Of a stretch of DNA of 22,820 nucleotides, positions 15,715 to 22,462 are shown piece after piece. The notes under the pieces are model-generated. The model made no database searches and had not been told where the DNA came from. It was given only the letters and a program-made list of their open reading frames with translations. Positions within the stretch are counted from its first letter, which is position 1, and the number at the start of each line of letters is the position of its first letter. The stretch covers positions 1 through 22,820 of the forward strand of contig DAOUCU010000001.1 in the NCBI GenBank assembly GCA_034431935.1, written 5' to 3'. A program made the translations under genes and the position numbers. The DNA comes from JBFMDU01 sp034431935. Its GTDB lineage: Bacteria; Chloroflexota; Dehalococcoidia; GIF9; JBFMDU01.

Positions 15715-16551
15715 ATGAGCAACGATAAGAAACTGACCGTTCTCGCCCATCTCGACGAGCTTCGGCGGAGATTGACCAGAAGCGTGATCGCTGTAGCTGT
15801 AGCCACAGCCATCGCCTTCGTCTTCGCCAATCACATCTTCTACCTCTTCAAGCTTCCTGCCGGCAACGTTGAGCTAGTCTTCATTGAAATGACCGAGATG
15901 ATAAGCACCTATATGAAAGTCTGTCTCGCCGCCGGCATCGCCATCTCTATGCCCTACCTCGTCTACCAGTTCTTCGCCTTCGTCGCTCCGGCTCTGACCC
16001 GCAAGGAGAAAAAGTACGTTTATATCATCCTGCCATGGGTAACTTTCATGTTCCTGGGAGGGATAGCGTTCGCCTATTTCGTCCTTCTGCCGCCGGCCTT
16101 AAATATCCTGCTGACCTTCGGGGAGGACATCGCCACACCGCAGATAAGAATCGGCAACTACATTTCGCTGGTGACACGGATACTGCTGATAACCGGTCTT
16201 ATATTCGAACTGCCGGTGGTGACCACTTTCCTGGCCCGTCTCGGCGTCCTTTCGCCGAAGTGGCTGGCCGGCAAGCGCAAGGCCGCCATCTTACTGTCAT
16301 TTGTCGTCGCCGCTATCGTCACCCCCACCATGGACCCTGTCAACCAGACGCTCGTCGCCGGTACTTTGATTGTCCTGTTCGAAATGAGTATCTGGCTGGC
16401 CAAAATATTCCAGCAAAGGGAAGCACCCCGGATAGCCGCCGGGCTTCCGAAAACTGACGGAAAGGAGGAAAAGCCATGTACCAACCACGGCAGACATGAG
16501 CCATCCTTTCCGTCGGAGCGTGTCTCTCCGACAAGATTACCCGAATCCTGA
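15715..16551 (+). CDS. tatC: Sec-independent protein translocase TatC
   Basis: 278 residues. Membrane receptor for twin-arginine signal peptides. Six transmembrane helices expected. Typical features: N-terminal LAHLDELRRRLTRS, the conserved VAPALTRKEKKYV loop with Pro, FYFVLLPPALNILLTF-like third helix region and AIVTPTMDPVNQTLVA before the last helices. The tail after LAKIFQ is about 35 residues, hydrophilic, and partly overlaps a hairpin and a short reading frame; it may be poorly constrained. With TatA and TatB it forms a complete export system next to its Tat-dependent substrate FdnG. Confidence 0.95.
   Translation: MSNDKKLTVLAHLDELRRRLTRSVIAVAVATAIAFVFANHIFYLFKLPAGNVELVFIEMTEMISTYMKVCLAAGIAISMPYLVYQFFAFVAPALTRKEKKYVYIILPWVTFMFLGGIAFAYFVLLPPALNILLTFGEDIATPQIRIGNYISLVTRILLITGLIFELPVVTTFLARLGVLSPKWLAGKRKAAILLSFVVAAIVTPTMDPVNQTLVAGTLIVLFEMSIWLAKIFQQREAPRIAAGLPKTDGKEEKPCTNHGRHEPSFPSERVSPTRLPES
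16476..16532 (+). other. Short reading frame and hairpin in the tatC tail ahead of yedE
   Basis: AAGGAGG followed at normal spacing by an ATG at 16476 opens a seven-residue reading frame (MYQPRQT, stop at 16497-16499) that is out of frame with tatC. A perfect 7-bp hairpin follows: GTCGGAG (16512-16518) and CTCCGAC (16526-16532). This could be a leader peptide with a control hairpin for yedE, or coincidence within the tatC tail. Confidence 0.25.
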
Positions 16552-16578
16552 AATTTAAAAAATCGAAAGGAGACCACG

Positions 16579-17637
16579 TTGAGGAGGTTCTTCGGCCCCA
16601 AGACCTGGATTCTCGCCGCCGGCCTGGTACTCGGCGCTCTTGGAGCATTACTCGTTAAATTCGGCAACCCGCCCAACATGGGCGTCTGCGTCGCCTGTTT
16701 CTATCGCGATATCGCCGGTGCCCTCGGCCTCGACCGCGCCACTGCCGTCCAGTACCTGCGGCCGGAAATCATCGGCTTCGTGCTCGGGGGACTCGTATCA
16801 TCTTATGCTTTCAAGGAGTTCCGTGCCCGCGGCGGCTCGACGCCGCTGGTGCGCTTCCTGCTCGGCATGTTGATGATGATAGGCGCCATGGTCTTCCTCG
16901 GCTGTCCCATCCGCGCCACGCTAAGACTGGCGGGCGGCGACCTTAACGGTTTGACCGGACTGGCCGGACTGGCCGGCGGTGTGGCTGTCGGCGTCGTCAT
17001 GCTCAAACGCGGTTTCAGCCTGGGACGGGCCACGAAGCAAATAACGATTGCCGGATGGATAATGCCGGTATTCATGGTTGTCCTGCTCGTTCTCGCCTTC
17101 GTCCTTCCCCCGTTCATCTTTTCCAGCCAGAGCGGCCCCGGCTCAATGCACGCTCCAATCCTCATCTCGCTCGGGGCCGGCCTGCTGGTCGGCTTTCTCG
17201 CCCAGCGCGCCCGGATGTGCTTTGCCGGTGCCTTTCGCGACCTGATAATGGTCAAGGACGGTTACCTGATTACCGGTGTGGTCTCAGCACTGCTGGCCGC
17301 CCTGGTATTCAACCTGATACTGGGTCAGTTCAAGCTCGGCTTCGAAGGCCAGCCAATCGCCCACAGCAATCACCTCTGGAACTTCCTTGGCATGGCGCTC
17401 CTCGGTCTGGCGGCGGTACTGGCCGGCGGCTGTCCCCTGCGACAGACCATCCTCTCCAGCGAGGGCGACACCGATGCCGCCCTTACCGTTACCGGCCTGA
17501 TTGCCGGCGCCGCCTTCGCCCATAACTTCGGCCTGGCGTCAAGTGCTGACGGCCCTTCGGCCCTGGGACCGTGGGCAGTCATTGCCGGTCTGGCAATATG
17601 CCTGGTACTGGGCTTCACCATGAGAGAGAAGACCTAG
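16579..17637 (+). CDS. yedE: YedE-family putative selenium transporter
   Basis: 352 residues; TTG start with AAAGGAG six bases upstream. A YeeE/YedE-type membrane protein with about ten hydrophobic segments and two similar halves. Each half carries the family's Cys motifs: MGVCVACFYRD (about 35-44) with FLGCPIRATLRLAGGD, and RARMCFAGAFRDL with LAGGCPLRQTILSSEGD. Members of this family found with selenium genes are predicted selenium-compound importers; relatives move thiosulfate. The surrounding selenoprotein gene, DUF3343 gene, CPxP protein gene and tRNA-Sec make selenium the best guess here, but the substrate is inferred. Confidence 0.88.
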   Translation: MRRFFGPKTWILAAGLVLGALGALLVKFGNPPNMGVCVACFYRDIAGALGLDRATAVQYLRPEIIGFVLGGLVSSYAFKEFRARGGSTPLVRFLLGMLMMIGAMVFLGCPIRATLRLAGGDLNGLTGLAGLAGGVAVGVVMLKRGFSLGRATKQITIAGWIMPVFMVVLLVLAFVLPPFIFSSQSGPGSMHAPILISLGAGLLVGFLAQRARMCFAGAFRDLIMVKDGYLITGVVSALLAALVFNLILGQFKLGFEGQPIAHSNHLWNFLGMALLGLAAVLAGGCPLRQTILSSEGDTDAALTVTGLIAGAAFAHNFGLASSADGPSALGPWAVIAGLAICLVLGFTMREKT

Positions 17638-17652
17638 GGACAGGGGCCTTTG

Positions 17653-18186
17653 ATGCCGCTATTCGGTAAGAAAAAAGACAACAGGCTGCCTTTCGATGGC
17701 ATCATCATCTTCCTCGACGTCCAGGAAGCCATGAAGGCCGAAAAGGCATTAAAAGAAACCGGATACGCCGTCAAACTGGTCGCACCGCCACGCCATCTCC
17801 GCAAAGGTTGTGACCTTGCCCTGCAGATTAACCTGGTGGAGCAAGCGGGCATCCAGCGCACCCTTGACCGGAAAGAAATCGGCTTCGTCGAAATCTCCCC
17901 GATTAACGAAGCCACCTCGCAAATGCTTCACGTTGTTAAGACAACTGACTTTGGCAGGTGGCTGATGGTCAAGGCAGGGAACATGAAGCTGACCTTTGAG
18001 AAAAAGTCCGGCCGCATCGTAAATACGTCCGGCGGCGGCTGTCCCGACATCCCGCACCTTCATTCCATCCTGCTCGGAAAGACCGTCGCCGAAGCGCCCG
18101 ACCTGCGGCACGAGGGCTTCACCCTGTGCGCCATGATGCTTAACCGGGCTCTGGAAGAAAGCCGCAAGATTACCGCAAGGGGGTAA
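17653..18186 (+). CDS. DUF3343-like putative Se/S carrier with extra C-terminal domain
   Basis: 177 residues from the ATG at 17653 (a TTG one codon earlier is closer to AGGGG than usual). The N-terminal part (about 15-55) resembles DUF3343: FDGIIIFLDVQEAMKAEKAL then YAVKLVAPPRHLRKGCDLAL, with the Cys that follows the Pro-Pro-Arg loop. DUF3343 proteins are small and often lie beside yedE/yedF-type genes. Here about 100 further residues follow, containing GRWLMVKAGNMKLTFEKKSGR, a GGGCPDIPHLHSILLG motif and an LCAMMLNRALEE helix; I do not recognise this part. The two Cys there could bind metal or carry Se/S. It lies between yedE and a kinase-fold gene with short gaps, so it is probably in the same transcript. 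Confidence 0.75.
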   Translation: MPLFGKKKDNRLPFDGIIIFLDVQEAMKAEKALKETGYAVKLVAPPRHLRKGCDLALQINLVEQAGIQRTLDRKEIGFVEISPINEATSQMLHVVKTTDFGRWLMVKAGNMKLTFEKKSGRIVNTSGGGCPDIPHLHSILLGKTVAEAPDLRHEGFTLCAMMLNRALEESRKITARG

Positions 18187-18192
18187 CCCAAC

Positions 18193-19071
18193 ATGATGCT
18201 ACTGACCGGAACGGTACCTGTACAGGACTTGCCGCTGACGGCCGGTGAGGTCCGCTTCGATGGTGATGTCACCAGAGTCGGGGACCATGCCATTCCAGCA
18301 ACCCAGGGGACCGGCGCCATGATAAGCGCCGCTGTGGCAGTCACCAGCTGTCTGCGCCTGCCACCGCCATGGGCGCTGGTAGTCGGTGACATCGGACGGG
18401 GAGTCGGCAGCCGGGAAATGTACCAATACCTAATTAACGGCATCCTTGAGATTTCGCCCAGGGTACTGGCGCTCCATTACTGCGTCCCGGACGTGGCCTT
18501 GATGAAGGACCTGTGCCAGGCGGTGGACAGATGCGACCGACGGCCGGTGATGATAGCCGATGCCGGCGCCATGTACGCCGCAAAGGCCGCCGGGCTCGCC
18601 CCCAAGTTCGACATCATGACCCCCGATGCCAGTGAGATGGCCTTCCTGGCCGATCCCGAGGCGACTCATCCAGCTTATATCGCCCGGCACCTTTTCGATA
18701 CGGAAAATGCCCGGATACCTGAACTGGTATCGGCGGCCTACAGCAACAAATGCGCCGCCCGCTACCTCCTGGTCAAAGGCGCGACCGACTACATCGCCTG
18801 CGAAGGCAAAATTGTCAGCACCATTACCAGCCCCAACGTGCCGGCGCTGGAGCCCATCGGCGGCACCGGTGATACCATCACCGGCCTTATCGCCGCGCTG
18901 ACCTATTATGGCATGGACCCTGAGGGGGCGCTGGTTACCGCCGCCCGCACCAACCGTATTGCCGGGGAAGCCGCCGCGGCGACTCCGGCGACGCGTATCA
19001 GCAGCATTATCGAGAAGTTCCCCGTGGTGCTGACCCGCCGCCTCAAGCTGACACCTGCCAATATTAATTGA
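18193..19071 (+). CDS. Ribokinase-fold protein, NAD(P)H-hydrate dehydratase (YjeF C-terminal)-like
   Basis: 292 residues. The C-terminal EPIGGTGDTITGLIAAL (Gly223-Asp227 holds the anion hole and catalytic Asp) is the signature of ribokinase-like enzymes, closest in pattern to the ADP-dependent NAD(P)H-hydrate dehydratase domain; the middle contains MIADAGAMYA and DIMTPDASEMAFL, which match the AD-G and TP--EMA segments of that family. There is no YjeF N-terminal epimerase domain. Its place between a DUF3343 gene and a YedF-like gene in a selenium cluster is odd for a NAD(P)H repair enzyme and suggests another substrate, unknown. ATG start, with AAGGGGG ten bases before; 15 bases separate it from the next gene. 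Confidence 0.78.
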   Translation: MMLLTGTVPVQDLPLTAGEVRFDGDVTRVGDHAIPATQGTGAMISAAVAVTSCLRLPPPWALVVGDIGRGVGSREMYQYLINGILEISPRVLALHYCVPDVALMKDLCQAVDRCDRRPVMIADAGAMYAAKAAGLAPKFDIMTPDASEMAFLADPEATHPAYIARHLFDTENARIPELVSAAYSNKCAARYLLVKGATDYIACEGKIVSTITSPNVPALEPIGGTGDTITGLIAALTYYGMDPEGALVTAARTNRIAGEAAAATPATRISSIIEKFPVVLTRRLKLTPANIN

Positions 19072-19086
19072 GAGGAAGCATGAAAA

Positions 19087-19296
19087 ATGATAGAAGTTGA
19101 TGCCCGTGGTTTTTCCTGCCCGGTGCCGGTCATGAAGACCGGTGAGGCCATCGACAAAAACCCGAAGCAACCGATAACCGTCCTGGTTGACAACCCGGCT
19201 TCCAAAGACAATGTCAGCCGGCTGGCCAGAAGCAAAGGATACAGGGTGGAAGTGAAAACAGATGGGGATGGCTATAGACTGACACTAACGCCGTAA
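19087..19296 (+). CDS. yedF: TusA/YedF-like sulfur (selenium) carrier protein
   Basis: 69 residues. A single SirA/TusA domain: VDARGFSCPVPVMKTGEAID with the CPxP motif whose Cys carries persulfide or perselenide in this family, then VLVDNPASKDNVSRLARSKG and a final beta strand. It lacks the second domain of full YedF proteins. Linked in direction and spacing to yedE, the DUF3343 gene and the kinase-fold gene, and followed at once by selC, so a role in selenium delivery is likely but inferred. ATG chosen because AGAGGAAG lies eight bases upstream. Confidence 0.88.
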   Translation: MIEVDARGFSCPVPVMKTGEAIDKNPKQPITVLVDNPASKDNVSRLARSKGYRVEVKTDGDGYRLTLTP

Positions 19297-19325
19297 TTGA
19301 ACTGTCAAGCGGCTTCGACTAGAAT
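19297..19325 (+). promoter_or_regulatory. Predicted promoter of selC
   Basis: TTGAAC (19297-19302), a 17-base spacer and TAGAAT (19320-19325) start right after the yedF stop. Expected transcription start about 8 bases before the mature tRNA 5' end. This lets tRNA-Sec be made independently of the upstream genes. Confidence 0.65.
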
Positions 19326-19340
19326 TGTCGGGGCTGTTCA

Positions 19341-19437
19341 GGGAGCGCCTGGGTCCCGGTGGGCTTCGCGGACTTCAAATCCGTCGGGAGGCATTTCTGA
19401 TGTCTCCGGTGGGTTCGACTCCCATGCGCTCCCGCCA
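19341..19437 (+). tRNA. selC: tRNA-Sec (anticodon TCA)
   Basis: The acceptor stem is 8 bp, GGGAGCGC (19341-19348) with GCGCTCCC (19426-19433), then G discriminator and an encoded CCA (19435-19437). Anticodon TCA at 19375-19377 in loop CTTCAAA, closed by GCGGA/TCCGT (one G-T pair). The long variable arm has GGAGGCAT pairing with ATGTCTCC around a TTCTG loop. The T arm has a GTGGG stem and a TTCGACT loop. The 8-bp acceptor, long variable arm and UCA anticodon are diagnostic of bacterial selenocysteine tRNA, which reads the UGA in fdnG. Confidence 0.96.
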
Positions 19438-19545
19438 CCCATTGTTTGAGATACCTGCGTACCCGCCGAACACTTCAGAGTTAGGTTGCCAGCTTCGAAG
19501 TGGCGCCTCGACGCTGACGCCGGGTGTGGCCAATTCCCGGAGTTA

Positions 19546-21207
19546 TCAGGCCAGAGGCCCCATCGGCGGTCGCGCAAGGGGAATACCCCAGCCGGGCTTC
19601 TTCGACGCCGGCGGCTTCTCCTCTCCGGACGGGGACGGCCCTGCCGGTGGCTCCGCAGTTGATGTCCCCTCCGGTTGCTGACACACCGCAGACTCCTGCT
19701 CGGTGTCTCCGGTATTGACGGCCGGAGACTCAAGCCTTGGCGGCTCAGGAACACCTGCCAGTTCCACTCTTATCGGTGCCGGGGCGATGACCGGCGCCCG
19801 GGACACCTCGGCAACGGAAAGCAGTTCTACCGCCGGCGCAGTTACTGCCGGCGTACCGCTGTCAGCAACGCGGGCCGTCTCCGAAGGCCGGGCTGCCGCT
19901 TGACACGGCGGCTCCGGTAGTACTTCAGGAATGTTGCCTTCGCCGTCTGTCCGGGACCCGGATGATTCCATAGCGGCCGTCGTTTTCGTCTCTGCCGGTT
20001 GCCGGGGCAGTCCTTCCGATACCGGCACCGCAGAGGGCTCAGCGGACTGCAACGGCGGCGCCTCTTCCTCTTTCGTCGAGTCCGGATGGTCTTCCGGCAT
20101 CGTTGGAATGGGAGGTTGGACCGGCCGCTCCGGCAGCGCCTTGGCCGCCCTGGCCACAGTGCGGCCGATACTTCGGGCTATGAACATGGCCACCACGGCG
20201 GCCACAACCGCGGCGCACAGAATTGCCACCAGCGCCAGCCGCCACAGCTCGGCGATTGCATTGTTAATGTGCGTCTCGGGAGCGGCGATGCCGTAGAACC
20301 ACCGCTTCTTCTCCAGTGGCGCGATGGAGACCTGCAAAGGGCCGGCGTTTGGCGGGGAAACCTCAAGGTGGGGGTCAGCGTTGCGGTTGCGGAGAAGCGA
20401 TTGCGACTTCTCCATCACTCCCGGCCAGGCTGAAACAGCCTCGATGATTTCGCGGGTCCCCGGTCCGAAGCGCGCGTCGGCTATCAACCGGTCAGCCACG
20501 CTTTGCGGCAGCGGCGCCAGAGGGCGAAAGCGCAGGCCGGTATCGGATGGCTGGCTCAGCCGGATACCGTACTCGTCCCACAGGACCCCGAACTCACCAT
20601 ATCCGGCAAAACCGCTGTCCGCCCTTACCATAGCGTCAATGGCGTCCAGGGTAACGCGGCCGATGGCCGTTCCCACAGGCGCCGCGGCGGGGCCCACAGG
20701 AACCGAGAAATAAATGTACACCTGACAATCGCCGGGGTCATATACCGGCCCGTCAACGGAGGTGAGCCCGCCGATGGCCCAGATGAAGACCGGATTACTG
20801 TCAAAGCTGGCCCCCAGAAGCCGCGGGGCACTGGCCGCCACCGCCTTTCCGGAACGGTCGGTAATCACTACCGCTTCGTAGCCGTTATCCGCAGCCAGTC
20901 GGACGAGGGCGCTTTCGACATCGGCATTTCCCCACCCCGCCTCCGGCTGCAAAACAAGCGCGACGACCTGCGGCAAAGACGCCGCTTCCCTGAGCCGGCC
21001 GCTCAGGCCGGCAAGGTATGCGTCCAGTGCCCTGGCGGTAGCTTCCGCCCGGTAGAGGTCGCGCTGGTGAAGGTCAGTCAGCAGTTGTGCACGCAGGTAA
21101 GCACTGCTGACAGCGGCCACAATCAGTACAGTCAGTATCGTGACCAGCACAAATGCAGTGACAAGCCTGGCCGTCAGCGGCCACTCACGCCATCTGCGGA
21201 CTTTCAA
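19546..21207 (-). CDS. Two-TM protein with Cache-like extracytoplasmic domain and proline-rich tail
   Basis: 553 residues from a TTG at 21207, with GGAG eleven bases upstream. Basic N-terminus, first transmembrane helix about 14-36 (LVTAFVLVTILTVLIVAAV), then a roughly 290-residue extracytoplasmic region with the look of a double Cache sensor: the helix YRAEATARALDAYLAGLSGR, YEAVVITDRSGKAVAAS, SVDGPVYDPGDCQVYIYFSVPV, IGRVTLDAID and a second PAS-like half. A second helix lies near 326-346. The remaining 200 residues are rich in Pro, Glu, Ser and Ala and show no HAMP, kinase, GGDEF or MCP domain, though a short ARSIGRTVARAAKAL follows the helix like a HAMP stub. It may sense a ligand and signal through a partner protein. 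It converges on selC. Confidence 0.72.
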   Translation of the reverse strand: MKVRRWREWPLTARLVTAFVLVTILTVLIVAAVSSAYLRAQLLTDLHQRDLYRAEATARALDAYLAGLSGRLREAASLPQVVALVLQPEAGWGNADVESALVRLAADNGYEAVVITDRSGKAVAASAPRLLGASFDSNPVFIWAIGGLTSVDGPVYDPGDCQVYIYFSVPVGPAAAPVGTAIGRVTLDAIDAMVRADSGFAGYGEFGVLWDEYGIRLSQPSDTGLRFRPLAPLPQSVADRLIADARFGPGTREIIEAVSAWPGVMEKSQSLLRNRNADPHLEVSPPNAGPLQVSIAPLEKKRWFYGIAAPETHINNAIAELWRLALVAILCAAVVAAVVAMFIARSIGRTVARAAKALPERPVQPPIPTMPEDHPDSTKEEEAPPLQSAEPSAVPVSEGLPRQPAETKTTAAMESSGSRTDGEGNIPEVLPEPPCQAAARPSETARVADSGTPAVTAPAVELLSVAEVSRAPVIAPAPIRVELAGVPEPPRLESPAVNTGDTEQESAVCQQPEGTSTAEPPAGPSPSGEEKPPASKKPGWGIPLARPPMGPLA

Positions 21208-21397
21208 GGCTGAATTAACTCCATATCAACTTTCCCTGGCCACTCCCCGGGGCAGAAAAGACCGATGGAAAACTATACATTCAGTGCCGCAATTACCGCA
21301 AATGCCAGAGATATCCGGCCGCACTCGCACGGGCGGCCCGTACTATATTGACGCCAAAAAATCCTGCCTTATCAGCGACGCAATCGTGCTGCTGTAG

Positions 21398-21426
21398 TTG
21401 TGCCTTTGAAGCCAATCTGATAGCAT
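21398..21426 (+). promoter_or_regulatory. Possible promoter for the gene at 21480
   Basis: TTGTGC (21398-21403), 17 bases, TAGCAT (21421-21426) preceded by TGA. It would give a leader of about 45 bases that contains the hairpin at 21441-21460. Confidence 0.4.
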
Positions 21427-21440
21427 GAAGGGTTGTCCCC

Positions 21441-21460
21441 GGCCACCGAATATGGTGGCC
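21441..21460 (+). repeat. Leader hairpin ahead of the gene at 21480
   Basis: GGCCACC (21441-21447) and GGTGGCC (21454-21460) are exact reverse complements around GAATAT. The hairpin ends about 11 bases before the AGGA ribosome site and has no T-run, so it is not a terminator; mRNA stability or translational control is possible. Confidence 0.6.
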
Positions 21461-21479
21461 CGAGCAGGATCAGGAAGCT

Positions 21480-22211
21480 GTGAAGAATCCTTATCGGACG
21501 CTTGGTGTCGGCCTGGTGGCCGCCGGTGCGTTGTTTGCCCCGGTGGCCTACTTTGTCATCAGCTCGGCCCCGCTGACCGCGATGGCCATATTGTCGCTCC
21601 TGGTCGGCTTTACCTGCATCGCCCTTGCCAGCACCCGTCCCTACATCTCACCTGAGGCCTCGCTCGTTTTGCTTCAGACAGGCATGGAAAACATCGCCGC
21701 CCTGCTCGAGGAGCTGGCCCTGCGTAACAAAGCCATATACGTACCGTCGTCCATGGCCGATGGCAAACCCAAAGCCATAATACCGCTGGCTGACGGAGCA
21801 ACGCCGGTACTCAAGAACAGGGTACCGGGGAGGCTGGTCGTGAGGTATGGCAGCCGTCCGGATGAGGTCGGCATCGCCCTGACCACACCCGGCGGCGCCA
21901 GTCTCCCACTGGTCCGAGATTCGCTCGGTCCCGGCGACAGCCAGATTGAATCCGCCCTTTCCTACCTGCTGGTCGGCGTCCTGGACCTGGCTACCGGAGT
22001 TACGGTTACCAGTCAAAATGGGCAGTTAAATATCGATATCCGCAACCCCCGACTGCACTGGGAGAACATCTGGTACTACCGTTCCCTGGGCAGTCCCATC
22101 GCCTCCATGGCCGCCGCGGTCACCTGTGAGGCCCTTGGCAAGGCGGTCAGGATAAAAGGCGAAGCCGTGAATATGAAGCAGGCACGGGTGGAGATAGAGG
22201 TGATGGATTGA
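21480..22211 (+). CDS. Membrane-anchored protein of unknown function (two N-terminal TM helices)
   Basis: 243 residues from a GTG at 21480, with AGGA four bases upstream. Two hydrophobic helices (about 8-31 and 34-52) form a hairpin, followed by a soluble domain of about 190 residues, probably cytoplasmic. The domain begins MENIAALLEELALRNKAIYV, continues with a Pro-rich VPSSMADGKPKAIIPL, and includes VGIALTTPGGASLPLVRD and a terminal GKAVRIKGEAVNMKQARVEI with alternating residues like beta strands. I do not recognise the family. It is first in a run of three overlapping genes: the next starts at a TTG that shares bases with its stop, so expression is probably coupled. Confidence 0.72.
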   Translation: MKNPYRTLGVGLVAAGALFAPVAYFVISSAPLTAMAILSLLVGFTCIALASTRPYISPEASLVLLQTGMENIAALLEELALRNKAIYVPSSMADGKPKAIIPLADGATPVLKNRVPGRLVVRYGSRPDEVGIALTTPGGASLPLVRDSLGPGDSQIESALSYLLVGVLDLATGVTVTSQNGQLNIDIRNPRLHWENIWYYRSLGSPIASMAAAVTCEALGKAVRIKGEAVNMKQARVEIEVMD

Positions 22212-22462
22212 GGATATACAACAAATATGTGCTGTCCCTGCTCCTGAGCCTGGGGATAAGCAATGTGGCGCTTGCCGCCGCAGGGCAGAGGGCGCTTGAC
22301 GTTTATATTGTCCTCAATACCGTTGTCTACCTTGTCATATCGCTGGTCTATGTCTATCTGAACCCGCGGGCGCGGAGCCTTCTCGGCACCATTGGTTTTG
22401 TCCTCCTCGGCGCCTTTCTTGTTATCGCCGGCATGAAGGCGGCGGAGGTGCTTGGCTGGTGA
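22208..22462 (+). CDS. Small hydrophobic membrane protein, unknown function
   Basis: 84 residues from TTG at 22208, overlapping the previous stop as TTGA. Three hydrophobic stretches: an N-terminal YVLSLLLSLGISNVALAAAG that could be a signal or membrane helix, then VYIVLNTVVYLVISLVYVYL and LLGTIGFVLLGAFLVIAGM. No Cys or His-rich motif and no family recognised. GAGATAGAGG upstream supplies a ribosome site. It overlaps the next gene by four bases (GTGA), so the three form one translationally coupled unit. Confidence 0.65.
   Translation: MRIYNKYVLSLLLSLGISNVALAAAGQRALDVYIVLNTVVYLVISLVYVYLNPRARSLLGTIGFVLLGAFLVIAGMKAAEVLGW

Noticed and set aside
19080..19100. Six-codon frame starting at an ATG just before yedF
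   Set aside because: It has no support beyond the shared ribosome site; the CPxP protein start at 19087 is clear.
18430..19170. Minus-strand open frame of 246 codons
   Set aside because: It is antisense to the kinase-fold gene and has no recognisable family features.
19338..19754. Minus-strand open frame
   Set aside because: It covers the tRNA-Sec gene and overlaps the tail of the Cache-like gene in another frame.
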